A stretch of DNA of 64,000 nucleotides, taken from the NCBI GenBank assembly GCA_903828145.1, contig CAIKKY010000029.1, positions 62,001-126,000 of the forward strand. The letters run 5' to 3'. This DNA is from an uncultured Hyphomicrobiales bacterium (GTDB lineage Bacteria; Pseudomonadota; Alphaproteobacteria; Rhizobiales; Devosiaceae). This document shows, one piece after another, positions 26,780 to 35,484 of the stretch; the first letter of the stretch is position 1, and each line of letters opens with the position of its first letter. The translations under genes were made by a program, and so were the position numbers. Under the pieces are notes generated by a model that was not told the DNA's origin, did no database searches, and was given only the letters and a program-made list of their open reading frames with translations.

Positions 26780-27120
26780 TGGCTGATTTCATCGGCTATG
26801 ATGATTTTATGCAGGTCGATATCCGGGCCGGGACGGTGATCGAAGCCCGGCCGTTTCCCGAGGCGCGGAAACCGGCGATCCAGCTCATCATCGATTTTGG
26901 CCCGGAAATCGGGGTGAAGAAAAGCTCGGCGCAGATCACGGCGCATTATACCCCTGAGACACTGGTGGGGCGGCAGGTGATGGCGGTCGTCAATTTTCCG
27001 CCGCGCCAGATTGGGCCCTTCATGTCGGAAGTGCTGACGCTTGGCTTTGCCGATGACGCGGGCGGGATCGTTCTGGCTGCCATCGACAAGGCCGTGCCCG
27101 ACGGCGCCCGGCTGCTTTAA
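26779..27120 (+). CDS. csaA: CsaA-like tRNA-binding domain protein
   Basis: A 113-residue single OB-fold EMAP-II type domain: YDDFMQVDIRAGTVIEARPF, KKSSAQITAHY and VVNFPPRQIGPFMSEVL, close to CsaA (secretion chaperone, also tRNA-binding) and to the C-terminus of methionyl-tRNA synthetases. Normal length for CsaA. It closes the ybjN-proC-csaA operon and meets the marR gene tail to tail with a 4-bp overlap. Confidence 0.87.
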   Translation: MADFIGYDDFMQVDIRAGTVIEARPFPEARKPAIQLIIDFGPEIGVKKSSAQITAHYTPETLVGRQVMAVVNFPPRQIGPFMSEVLTLGFADDAGGIVLAAIDKAVPDGARLL

Positions 27121-27635
27121 AGCGCGTCGGTCAGCTTCAGCCGGTCGAGCAGCGCGCGGTCGGAGGGTTCGACCATGCTGACGAAAAACTTGAGCACCAG
27201 CTTTTTGCCCTCGGGCGGCAGCGCGGCAAAGGCGGCCTCGATGCGGCTGGTCTGGGTGGCGGAAAGCGTTTCAAAAAACGAGCGGCCCTTTTCCGTGGCA
27301 AAGAGCAGGCGCTGGCGCCGGTCGGTGGGGCCGGTCTGCTGTTCGACATAGCCATTATCCACCAGTTGCCGCAGCACGCGGGCCAGCGACTGCTTGGTGA
27401 TTTTCAGAATATCGAGCAAGTCGGCCACGGTCATCCCGGGCTTCAGATTGACGAAATACAGCACCCGGTGATGCGCCCGCCCGAACCCCTGCCGCTCCAA
27501 AAGCGCATCGGCATCGCCCACGAAATCGCGATAGGCAAAGAAGAACAGCCCCATGACATCAAGCGGCAGAGGGGCGAGATCGTCCACAACCGAATTTATG
27601 TCAGCCTTGTTGACATTTATTGGGGCCAGTGCCAT
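27117..27635 (-). CDS. MarR-family transcriptional regulator (PetP-like)
   Basis: A 172-residue winged-helix regulator. The DNA-binding part is GFGRAHHRVLYFVNLKPGMT, LLDILKITKQSLARVLRQL and the wing DRRQRLLFATEKG. FFFAYRDFVGDADALL near the N-terminus resembles PetP-type regulators that often sit beside ilvE in this group. The ATG at 27635 has GGAATAA ahead; a longer frame to 27782 runs into ilvE. Divergent from ilvE with a 131-bp shared control region, so autoregulation and control of ilvE are plausible. Confidence 0.85.
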   Translation of the reverse strand: MALAPINVNKADINSVVDDLAPLPLDVMGLFFFAYRDFVGDADALLERQGFGRAHHRVLYFVNLKPGMTVADLLDILKITKQSLARVLRQLVDNGYVEQQTGPTDRRQRLLFATEKGRSFFETLSATQTSRIEAAFAALPPEGKKLVLKFFVSMVEPSDRALLDRLKLTDAL

Positions 27636-27676
27636 TGTTATTCCGCGTTTGGTCGCAATTGCTGACTTATCCCAAA

Positions 27677-27698
27677 GCCCTTGGTGTTTGCCAAGGGC
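27677..27698. promoter_or_regulatory. Inverted repeat between marR and ilvE
   Basis: A perfect 8-bp repeat, GCCCTTGG and CCAAGGGC, with a 6-base spacer sits in the middle of the divergent promoter region. A second partial repeat (GCCAA at 27690-27694, TTGGC at 27707-27711) overlaps it. It is a candidate MarR operator; a hairpin in the ilvE leader is the alternative. Confidence 0.4.
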
Positions 27699-27766
27699 AA
27701 GCCTGTTTGGCAGATTGCGGAGGAACCGGGAACCAACGCTGACCCGGATGCGAGTGGGAGAGACTG

Positions 27767-28657
27767 ATGGCTGGAGTGCCAATGGACCAGCGCGAGGGCT
27801 GGATCTGGTTTGATGGCGAAATGGTGCCGTGGAAGGACGCGAAGATCCATGTGCTGACCCATGGTCTGCACTATGCGAGCAGCGTCTTTGAAGGCCAGCG
27901 CGCCTATGGCGGCGAAGTGTTCAAGCTCAAGGAGCACACGGACCGGCTGATCCAGAGCGGCAAGACGCTCGATTTCACGATTCCGTTTTCAGCCGACGAC
28001 ATCAACGCGGCCTGTCGGGCGGTGCTGGCAAAGAACAATCTCGTGGATGCCTATATGCGCCCGGTGGCGTGGCGCGGCTCGGAAGAGCTGTCGGTGCCCG
28101 GCCGCAACAACACGGTTCACCTCGCCATCGCGGCCTGGGTGTGGCCCAGCTATTTCTCGGTTGAGGAAAAGCTGAAGGGCATCCGGCTCGAGTGGAGCCG
28201 CTGGAAGCGGCCGAGCCCCGAGACCATTCCGTGCTCGGCCAAGGCGGCGGGTCTTTATATGATCTGCACGCTTTCGAAGGACGCGGCCATGGCCAATGGC
28301 TATGCTGATGCGCTGATGCTCGATTATCGCGGGCTCGTGGCCGAGGCGACCGGCGCCAATGTGTTCTTCATCAAGGGCAAGGAAATCCACACGCCGCTGC
28401 CCGATTGCTTCCTCAATGGCATCACGCGCCAGACCCTGATCGGGCTCGCCCGCGACAATGGCTATACGGTGACCGAACGGCATATCAAGCCTGAGGAACT
28501 GGCCAATTTCGACGAGTGTTTCCTTACGGGGACCGCCGCCGAAGTGACGCCGGTGTCTGAAATCGGTGAGTTCCGGTTCAAGCCGGGCATCGGGTGCAAG
28601 ACACTCATCAATGCCTATTCGGAAGCGGTGCAGCCGAAGCGGGCCGCAGCGGAATAA
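27767..28657 (+). CDS. ilvE: Branched-chain amino acid aminotransferase
   Basis: A 296-residue class IV PLP aminotransferase for the last step of Ile, Leu and Val synthesis. Visible are the GLHYASSVFEGQRAYGG opening, the PLP lysine in AKAAGLYMICTLSKDAAMANG, the EATGANVFFIKGKEIHTP signature and FLTGTAAEVTPV. The ATG at 27767 follows GGGAGAG. Divergent from the MarR regulator and followed by a strong terminator. Confidence 0.95.
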   Translation: MAGVPMDQREGWIWFDGEMVPWKDAKIHVLTHGLHYASSVFEGQRAYGGEVFKLKEHTDRLIQSGKTLDFTIPFSADDINAACRAVLAKNNLVDAYMRPVAWRGSEELSVPGRNNTVHLAIAAWVWPSYFSVEEKLKGIRLEWSRWKRPSPETIPCSAKAAGLYMICTLSKDAAMANGYADALMLDYRGLVAEATGANVFFIKGKEIHTPLPDCFLNGITRQTLIGLARDNGYTVTERHIKPEELANFDECFLTGTAAEVTPVSEIGEFRFKPGIGCKTLINAYSEAVQPKRAAAE

Positions 28658-28680
28658 GCCAGCCTGGTCTGGCGTTTTGA

Positions 28681-28704
28681 GGCCCCGCCCGTGCGGGGCC
28701 TTTT
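28681..28704 (+). terminator. Rho-independent terminator of ilvE
   Basis: A perfect GGCCCCGC/GCGGGGCC stem with loop CCGT is followed by TTTT, ending exactly at the moaE stop on the other strand. Confidence 0.88.
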
Positions 28705-29153
28705 CATGTCTGCCAGCGGGCCCGCGCGGCGTCGTCGGCGTCTTTGGCTTCAACCCAGTGCTCGCCATCCGCCGTCTGTTCCTTCTTCCAGAAGGGGGCG
28801 TCGGTTTTGAGATAGTCCATCAGGAACTCGGCCGCCGCGAAGGCAGCGGCGCGGTGTGGCGCCAGCGTCATCACCTGCACAATGGGCTCGCCGCTGTCGA
28901 GCGGGCCATGGCGGTGGATCACCTCGGCGCGGATCAGGCCAAAGCGTGCTGTGGCCTCAGCGAGCGCCCGGGCGAGCTGGGCTTCAGCGAGTTCGGGGTA
29001 GCATTCGAGCGTCAGTCGCGACACCGGGTGGTCCGGGTCGGAGCGGACAAGCCCGGTAAAGGTCACGGCCGCCCCCGCCCCGGCGGTCTCGATCAGAAAG
29101 GCATTGGTTTCAGCGCCGGGATCAAAGCGCCCGATCATCAGCCGTACGGCCAT
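28704..29153 (-). CDS. moaE: Molybdopterin synthase catalytic subunit MoaE
   Basis: A 149-residue large subunit of molybdopterin synthase, which puts the dithiolene sulfurs into precursor Z. Visible are FTGLVRSDPDHPVSRLTLECYPELAEAQL, the basic IHRHGPLDSGEPIVQV block, the HRAAAFAAAEFLMDYLKTDAPFWKKE signature with the active-site lysines, and EHWVEA. It lies 1 bp after moaD; pgsA-moaD-moaE are one operon. Confidence 0.93.
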   Translation of the reverse strand: MAVRLMIGRFDPGAETNAFLIETAGAGAAVTFTGLVRSDPDHPVSRLTLECYPELAEAQLARALAEATARFGLIRAEVIHRHGPLDSGEPIVQVMTLAPHRAAAFAAAEFLMDYLKTDAPFWKKEQTADGEHWVEAKDADDAARARWQT

Positions 29154-29154
29154 G

Positions 29155-29402
29155 TCAGCCCCCGGTCATGGGCGGAAACAGCGCGATGACAGTCGCCCCG
29201 GCAATGGGGGCGCTATGGGCCACGATTTCGGTGCCAATGGCCGCTTTGATGAGCCTCGGGTTGGAAAAGGCCGCCTCGGCCACCGCGTCACGCGACTTCA
29301 GCCACCCAATGAGATCAGCAATGGTCAGCACGGAGAGGGGCGGGGAGACCTCTTCTTCCGCCAGATCGAGCCGCTCGCGCAGCCAGGCGAAATAGCGGAT
29401 CT

Positions 29403-29406
<4 letters not shown>
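29155..29406 (-). CDS. moaD: Molybdopterin synthase sulfur carrier subunit MoaD
   Basis: An 83-residue ubiquitin-like protein ending in GG (FPPMTGG), the thiocarboxylate-bearing tail that inserts into MoaE. It begins MKIRYFAWLRERLDLAEEE, a typical MoaD start. The ATG at 29406 overlaps the pgsA stop by 4 bp. A longer open frame upstream is a shadow of pgsA. Confidence 0.93.
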
Positions 29407-30249
<843 letters not shown>

Positions 30250-30252
30250 GGC

Positions 30253-31323
30253 TCAGGCGGCCTTGCCCGCCTTGTGGCGCCTGGCGGCGACACCGCGGGC
30301 GAGGTTTTCGAGCACGCTGACGGTCGTCGCCCAATCGATGCAGCCATCGGTGATCGACTGGCCATAGGTCAAGGGCTTGCCGGGTACGAGGTCCTGGCGG
30401 CCCGCGATGATATTGCTCTCGATCATCACGCCCATGATCCGGTGGTCCCCGCCGGCAATCTGGGCGGCGACATCGGCCATGACGAGCGGCTGGTTTTCCG
30501 GGTTTTTCGACGAATTGGCATGGCTCGCATCAATCATGATGGCCGGACGAATACCGGCCTTTTCCGATTCAGTCGCTGCCGCCGCAACGCTCTGGGCGTC
30601 GTAATTGGTGCTTTTGCCGCCGCGCAGAATGATATGACAGTCTTCATTGCCGGTGGTGGCCGCAATGGCGGCGTGGCCGGTTTTGGTGACGGCGAGGAAA
30701 TGGTGCGGGTGGCTCGATGATTTCACCGCATCAAGCGCGATCCGCACATTGCCATCGGTGCCGTTCTTGAACCCGATGGGGCAGGAGAGGCCCGAGGCGA
30801 GTTCGCGGTGAACCTGCGACTCGGTGGTGCGTGCGCCAATGGCGCCCCAGGCGACGAGATCGGCGAAATATTGCGGCGTGGTCATATCAAGAAACTCCGA
30901 CCCGGCGGGGAGCCCGAGATTGTTCACCTCGAGCAGGACCGAGCGGGCGAGCCGCAGGCCATTGTCGATGTCGAAGCTGCCATCGAGATTAGGGTCGTTG
31001 ATGAGCCCCTTCCAGCCCACGGTCGTGCGCGGCTTTTCAAAATAGACGCGCATGACGATTTCAAGATCAGCACCCAGCCGCTCGCGCAGGGGAGCGAGGC
31101 GGCGCGCATAATCGATGGCCGCTTTCGGGTCGTGGATGGAGCAGGGGCCGACCACCACCGCCAGCCGGTCGTCGTGGCCGTGCAGGATATTGTGCAGCGC
31201 ATGGCGCGCGGTCAGCACGGTTTTGGTGGCGGCGTCGGTGCGCGGAAACTCGCGAACAACCTCGTCAGGGGTGCGCAGTTCGCGCAATTCCTTGATGCGA
31301 AGGTCATCGGTTGATTTCAGCAT
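30253..31323 (-). CDS. aroG: 3-deoxy-7-phosphoheptulonate (DAHP) synthase, class I
   Basis: A 356-residue enzyme that condenses PEP and erythrose 4-phosphate in the first step of aromatic synthesis. E. coli AroF/G/H-type blocks are visible: VVGPCSIHDPKAAIDYA, MRVYFEKPRTTVGWKG, GSEFLDMTTPQYFADLVAWG, GARTTESQVHRELASGL, FKNGTDGN and IMIDASHANSSK. The ATG at 31323 follows GAGGAGAG; the extension to 31362 enters the leader. Transcription is probably controlled by the leader peptide and attenuator at 31361-31493. Which aromatic amino acid inhibits the enzyme is not clear from sequence; the symbol is used in the general sense. Confidence 0.93.
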   Translation of the reverse strand: MLKSTDDLRIKELRELRTPDEVVREFPRTDAATKTVLTARHALHNILHGHDDRLAVVVGPCSIHDPKAAIDYARRLAPLRERLGADLEIVMRVYFEKPRTTVGWKGLINDPNLDGSFDIDNGLRLARSVLLEVNNLGLPAGSEFLDMTTPQYFADLVAWGAIGARTTESQVHRELASGLSCPIGFKNGTDGNVRIALDAVKSSSHPHHFLAVTKTGHAAIAATTGNEDCHIILRGGKSTNYDAQSVAAAATESEKAGIRPAIMIDASHANSSKNPENQPLVMADVAAQIAGGDHRIMGVMIESNIIAGRQDLVPGKPLTYGQSITDGCIDWATTVSVLENLARGVAARRHKAGKAA

Positions 31324-31360
31324 TTGTCTCTCCTCGGGTCTTTGGCTGGGCCCGGGCGAC

Positions 31361-31386
31361 AAAAAAGCCGCCAGGGGTCTGGCGGC
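31361..31386 (-). terminator. Attenuator terminator in the DAHP synthase leader
   Basis: On the minus strand GCCGCCAG and CTGGCGGC form a perfect 8-bp stem with loop ACCC, followed by TTTTTT, 38 bp before the aroG ATG. The 5' arm can instead pair with CTGGCAGC (forward 31436-31443), which lies in the last codons of the leader peptide; 7 of 8 bases match. That is the terminator/antiterminator switch expected for attenuation. Confidence 0.85.
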
Positions 31387-31418
31387 GTTTCGGGGTTTTT
31401 GTCGTTTGTTCGGTCAGA

Positions 31419-31493
31419 TCAAACGCGCCCCTCCGGCTGCCAGCGGCTTCCGTTGGTAAAATACCAATAATAATACGCGGCGCGGAGGTTCAT
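31419..31493 (-). CDS. Aromatic leader peptide of DAHP synthase
   Basis: A 24-codon open frame (ATG at 31493, TGA at 31419-31421) encodes MNLRAA followed by YYYWYF, then another Trp at position 18. Seven of the 24 residues are Tyr, Trp or Phe, six of them in a row. It is followed by the attenuator hairpin. Short supply of charged tRNA-Tyr, -Trp or -Phe would stall the ribosome on the run, free the CTGGCAGC arm and prevent termination. CGCGCC near the start of the leader can pair with GGCGCG near its end, a possible pause hairpin. The ribosome-binding site is weak. Confidence 0.85.
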   Translation of the reverse strand: MNLRAAYYYWYFTNGSRWQPEGRV

Positions 31494-31573
31494 GAGCAAA
31501 GCCTAGCCGAGCAATTTGGGCTTGTCACCCCTAAAGCGTGGCAAAGCGATTGACCAAAAAGGCTTAGGGCCCC

Positions 31574-32461
31574 ATGAGTTGGCCTATGTCCGCTTCAGCT
31601 CCCAAAAAGCGCAATGACCGCGCCGCCTATTTTCTCGTGCTGCCTTTCGTGGCGGTCTATGCGGTGCTGTTCGTCTATCCTACGGCGCAGATGCTGTGGT
31701 CGAGCCTCACCTCGCAGGGGCTGATTGTCGCCGGTGATTTCACCGGGGTGCAGAATTACGCCCGACTCCTCAGCGATCCGCGCCTCATGAAGGCGATTGT
31801 GAACACCACCCAGTTCGTTCTGATGACGGTTGTGCCGGGCACGCTCATCGGGCTCATGCTGGCGCTGATGGTCAACAGGCTTAAGGGCGTGGTGCAGGGC
31901 GTGGTGCTCGCGGTGCTGTTTTTACCCTATATGCTGCCCGTCACGACCGTGGTGCTGATCTGGAACTGGGTGATCTATGGGCCCTTCCAGCTCGTGTGGT
32001 TTGCCGTTATGCACCGCCCGCTCAATCTGGCGGTGCAATCGTGGATGCTGCTGCCGATTGTGGCGGTGCTGACCATCTGGTGGACAGCCGGGTTCAATGT
32101 GCTGATTCTTCTGGGCGGTCTCCGCTCGATCCCGCCTGATCTCTATGAGGCGGCGCGGATTGATGGGGCGGGACGCCGCGCCCAGTTCAGCGCCATTACC
32201 TGGCCGCTGATGCGCCCGTTTCTCCTCTTGGTGCTCACCATCCAGCTCATCTGGCAGATCAAGGTTTTCGATCAGGTCTATCTGATGGCCCAGGGCACAC
32301 GGTCGGACGTGTCGATCGTGCTGGTGCAGTACATTTATCTCCTGGCTTTCCAGAACGATAAGGGCGGCTATGCGGCCAGCGTGGCGGTGGCGCTGTTTGT
32401 TGTGGTGGTCGCGATTTCGCTCATGCAGGCCCAACTTCTGGCGCGGGGGCGGAAGTCATGA
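31574..32461 (+). CDS. ABC transporter permease, sugar type (MalF/UgpA-like)
   Basis: A 295-residue inner-membrane permease with six or so hydrophobic helices. The N-terminal AAYFLVLPFVAVYAVLFVYP is typical of MalF/UgpA-type permeases. The EAA loop that docks to the ATPase reads DLYEAARIDGAGRRAQFSAI. An ATG at 31574 or 31586 is possible. The second permease overlaps by 4 bp. No solute-binding protein or ATPase gene is adjacent: the neighbours are the divergent aroG leader and a DUF1127 gene. Substrate unknown; sugar or polyol by family. Confidence 0.85.
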   Translation: MSWPMSASAPKKRNDRAAYFLVLPFVAVYAVLFVYPTAQMLWSSLTSQGLIVAGDFTGVQNYARLLSDPRLMKAIVNTTQFVLMTVVPGTLIGLMLALMVNRLKGVVQGVVLAVLFLPYMLPVTTVVLIWNWVIYGPFQLVWFAVMHRPLNLAVQSWMLLPIVAVLTIWWTAGFNVLILLGGLRSIPPDLYEAARIDGAGRRAQFSAITWPLMRPFLLLVLTIQLIWQIKVFDQVYLMAQGTRSDVSIVLVQYIYLLAFQNDKGGYAASVAVALFVVVVAISLMQAQLLARGRKS

Positions 32462-33246
32462 GGCGGCTCAACCAGATCAGCATCGGCTTCATGCTCGCAA
32501 CACTCGGGGTTACGATCATCTGGGCGTTTCCGCTGGTGTTTGCGATCCTTGCCACAACCACGCAGATGGCCGGCGGCGAAGCGGGCATCGGGGTCTATCT
32601 GACCACGCTGGTGTCGACGCCGATCGGGCGCTGGTATCTCAATTCGCTGGTGACCTCGGCCGGGGTCACGCTCGGCGTGCTCGCCATCAGCGCCACCTGC
32701 GGCTTCGCGCTGTCGCAATTGCAGTTTCGCGGGCGGCGGGTGCTGTGGGGCGCGATTCTCCTCAGCTTCATGATTCCGGTGCAGGCCCTGATTGTGAACC
32801 ATTTTTTCCTGATGCACCGGTTCGGGCTCATCAACTCCTGGCTCGGGGTGATCCTGCCGCAACTGATCGCGCCGGTGGCGGTGATCGTCTACAAGCGCTT
32901 CTTCGACAGCGTGCCCAAAGACTATCGCGAGGCGGCTGAGCTTGATGGGGCCGGCCCGCTCCGCGTGCTTGTCAGCATCTATCTGCCCCTCAACTGGGGG
33001 GTGACGGCGGCGCTCGGGATCATCACTTTCATTGGTGCGTGGAATGCCTTCCTCTGGCCTTTCCTCGTGGTGACCAAGCCCGAGATGATGACCATCACCG
33101 TGGCGATTTCCGAGGCGCAGGACAGCTGGGGAGTGAGCGGGCTGGCGGCGGCGCTGCTCGCCGGGCTGCCGGTGGCGGTACTGTACCTCATTTTTCAGCG
33201 CCGCGTGACCGAGGCGATCATGCTGTCGTCGGGGGTCAAAGGTTAA
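32458..33246 (+). CDS. ABC transporter permease, sugar type (MalG/UgpE-like)
   Basis: A 262-residue partner permease with the MalG-type EAA loop PKDYREAAELDGAGPLRVL and a SLVTSAGVTLGVLAISATCGFALSQL helix. It ends without the long tail found in some MalG proteins. The ATG overlaps the first permease stop. Heterodimer with the preceding gene product is near certain; the missing binding protein and ATPase must be encoded elsewhere or the system shares a common ATPase. Confidence 0.85.
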   Translation: MRRLNQISIGFMLATLGVTIIWAFPLVFAILATTTQMAGGEAGIGVYLTTLVSTPIGRWYLNSLVTSAGVTLGVLAISATCGFALSQLQFRGRRVLWGAILLSFMIPVQALIVNHFFLMHRFGLINSWLGVILPQLIAPVAVIVYKRFFDSVPKDYREAAELDGAGPLRVLVSIYLPLNWGVTAALGIITFIGAWNAFLWPFLVVTKPEMMTITVAISEAQDSWGVSGLAAALLAGLPVAVLYLIFQRRVTEAIMLSSGVKG

Positions 33247-33341
33247 CCGGAACTGAACGCCGGTTAATCCGGCCTGCGCTCAGCGCATGGCTGGGCTTCG
33301 ATAAAGACGACTCCTCAACTCGGGTTTGAGTGCCTATTTAA

Positions 33342-33359
33342 TCCTCAACAGATTGAGGA
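33342..33359 (+). promoter_or_regulatory. Hairpin hiding the ribosome-binding site of the DUF1127 gene
   Basis: TCCTCAA (33342-33348) and TTGAGGA (33353-33359) form a perfect 7-bp stem with loop CAGA. The right arm contains GAGGA, the ribosome-binding site 8-9 bp before the ATG at 33368. A second copy of TCCTCAA lies at 33312-33318, able to pair with the same site. Confidence 0.55.
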
Positions 33360-33367
33360 CCCGATCC

Positions 33368-33511
33368 ATGAACATTCGTCAGAAGCTTTCGCAGTTCGCC
33401 GCCTATAACCGCACCGTTCGTGAGCTGTCGAAGCTCAGCAACACCCAGCTGCGTGATCTCGGTATCAACCGCGACACCATCAAGGACGTGGCCAAGGTCG
33501 CCGTCCTGTAA
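33368..33511 (+). CDS. DUF1127 small protein
   Basis: A 47-residue protein with the family core RTVRELSKLSNTQLRDLGINRDTI. DUF1127 proteins are short basic alphaproteobacterial proteins; members studied in Rhodobacter and Agrobacterium bind RNA or affect phosphate, stress and small-RNA responses. The ATG at 33368 was chosen because the longer frame crosses the leader hairpin. It stands alone after the ABC permeases, with its own terminator. Confidence 0.88.
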   Translation: MNIRQKLSQFAAYNRTVRELSKLSNTQLRDLGINRDTIKDVAKVAVL

Positions 33512-33538
33512 TCAGACCGCACGGTTTGACTTTATGAA

Positions 33539-33560
33539 GGCGCCCCACCGGGCGCCTTTT
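33539..33560 (+). terminator. Rho-independent terminator of the DUF1127 gene
   Basis: GGCGCCC and GGGCGCC form a perfect stem with loop CACC, followed by TTTT, 27 bp after the stop codon. Confidence 0.85.
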
Positions 33561-33591
33561 GCTTTTGTCTGGCCAGTGATCAATGAGGGCT

Positions 33592-35484
33592 TCAGCCTTC
33601 GCCCTTGAAGTAGTCGTAAATCTGCTGGGCGAGGGCGGTGGAGACCCCGGGGACGGCCGAGAGATCGGCAAGGGCGGCGCGGCCCACGGCCTTGGCCGAA
33701 CCAAAGCGTTCAAGCAGGGCGCGCTTGCGGGTGGGGCCGATACCCTCGATCTCATCCAGCGGATTTTTAGTGATGTCTTTTTTCCGCCGCGCCCGATGGG
33801 TGCCGATGGCAAAGCGGTGCGCTTCGTCGCGCAGCCGCTGCACATAGTAGAGCACCGGATCGCGGTGCGGCAGCATGAAGGGCTCGCGGCCCTCGATAAA
33901 GAACTTTTCGCGCCCGGCATCGCGCTCTTCGCCCTTGGCGATGCCGATGAAGATCACTTCGCGCGGCAGGTCGAGCGTGGCGATCACCTCGCGAACGGCA
34001 TTGAGCTGGCCCAGGCCGCCATCGATGAACACGACATCCGGCCAATCGGGCATGCCCGACTGGTCGTCTTCGGCTTCGGGCGCGCTCTCGGTCGCGAGGC
34101 GGGAAAACCTGCGGGTCAGCACTTCGCGCATCATGCCGAAGTCGTCGCCGGGGGTGATATCGGTCGAGCGGATGTTGAAGGTGCGATAGTGCTTTTTCGA
34201 CAGGCCTTCCTCGCCCGCGACAATCATGGCGCCAACGGCATTGGTGCCCGAAATATGCGAGTTGTCGTACACTTCAATGCGCCGTGGCGGTTCATCGAGC
34301 CCGAACAGGTCGGCCACGCCCTTCAGCAGGGTTTTCTGCGTTGCGCCTTCAGCCATCTGGCGGCCCAGCGCTTCGCGGGCATTATCGTGGGCGTGCTTGA
34401 CCAGATCGTGCTTTTCGCCGCGCTGCGGGGTTTCGATTCTGACCTTCGATCCAGCCCGGGCCGAGAGCGCCTCCTCGATCAGCGGTGCTTCGCTGATCTC
34501 GTGCGAGAGGAGGATCAGCCGGGGCGGCGAGCGATCTTCATAGAACTGGGTGATAAAGGCTTCCAGCACCTCGGCCTCGCTGAGCGTCTGGTCGGCGCGC
34601 GGGCGGAAGGCATGGTTGCCCCAGTTCTGGTGGGCGCGGAAGAAGAACACCTGCACGCAGAACTGCCCGGCCTCCTGCGCGATGGCGAAGACGTCGGCCT
34701 CTTCCACAGCGCGTGAGGTGACATCGCCCTGGCTCTGGATCAGCGCGAGAGCGGAAAGCCGGTCGCGAAGGACCGCCGCGCGTTCGAAATCCAGGGTTTC
34801 GGCGGCCTGGTTCATGTCCTCGGCCAGATGATCCTGCACGGACTTTGATTTGCCCGAGAGAAAGAGCCGCGCCTCATCCACCAGCTCGGCATAATCGGTG
34901 AGCGAGATTTCGCCGGTGCAGGGGGCGGCACAGCGCTTGATCTGGTGCAGCATGCAGGGCCGCGTGCGGCCCTTGTAGAAGCTGTCCGAGCAGGTGCGGA
35001 GCAGAAAGGCGCGTTGCAGCGCGTTGATGGTGCGTTTCACCGCGAGCGCTGAGGCAAAGGGGCCGAAATAATGCCCCTTGGTGCGCCGGGCGCCCCGGTG
35101 CTTTTTCAGCTCGGGCGCCTCATGGTCGGTGGCAATGAGAATGTAGGGAAAGCTCTTGTCGTCACGCAGCAGCACATTGAAGCGCGGCTTCAGGCGCTTG
35201 ATGAGATTGGCTTCGAGCAGCAGCGCTTCGGCCTCGGTCTCGGTGCGCACGAACTCCATGTGATGGGTGGCATCGACCATGCGGCGGATGCGCAGCGATA
35301 GGCCATCGGGCCGCGTATAATTGGTGACCCGCGCCTTGAGGCTCTTGGCCTTGCCGACATAGATGACTTCGCTGTCGGCATCATACATGCGGTAGACGCC
35401 CGGCGCGGTCGGCAGGGTTTTGACAAAGTGCTTGATGGCCTCGGTGCCGACGAGACCGGTGGCAATGCTGCTCTCGGGGGTCAT
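33592..35484 (-). CDS. uvrC: Excinuclease ABC subunit C
   Basis: A 630-residue nucleotide-excision repair nuclease that cuts on both sides of a lesion. The N-terminal GIY-YIG domain shows [30 protein letters not shown] segment ([26 protein letters not shown]) follows. The RNase H-like half shows [15 protein letters not shown] and [10 protein letters not shown], and helix-hairpin-helix motifs end the protein ([18 protein letters not shown]). The ATG at 35484 overlaps the SDR stop by 4 bp; a longer start 36 bp upstream lies in that gene. Confidence 0.96.
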   Translation of the reverse strand: MTPESSIATGLVGTEAIKHFVKTLPTAPGVYRMYDADSEVIYVGKAKSLKARVTNYTRPDGLSLRIRRMVDATHHMEFVRTETEAEALLLEANLIKRLKPRFNVLLRDDKSFPYILIATDHEAPELKKHRGARRTKGHYFGPFASALAVKRTINALQRAFLLRTCSDSFYKGRTRPCMLHQIKRCAAPCTGEISLTDYAELVDEARLFLSGKSKSVQDHLAEDMNQAAETLDFERAAVLRDRLSALALIQSQGDVTSRAVEEADVFAIAQEAGQFCVQVFFFRAHQNWGNHAFRPRADQTLSEAEVLEAFITQFYEDRSPPRLILLSHEISEAPLIEEALSARAGSKVRIETPQRGEKHDLVKHAHDNAREALGRQMAEGATQKTLLKGVADLFGLDEPPRRIEVYDNSHISGTNAVGAMIVAGEEGLSKKHYRTFNIRSTDITPGDDFGMMREVLTRRFSRLATESAPEAEDDQSGMPDWPDVVFIDGGLGQLNAVREVIATLDLPREVIFIGIAKGEERDAGREKFFIEGREPFMLPHRDPVLYYVQRLRDEAHRFAIGTHRARRKKDITKNPLDEIEGIGPTRKRALLERFGSAKAVGRAALADLSAVPGVSTALAQQIYDYFKGEG

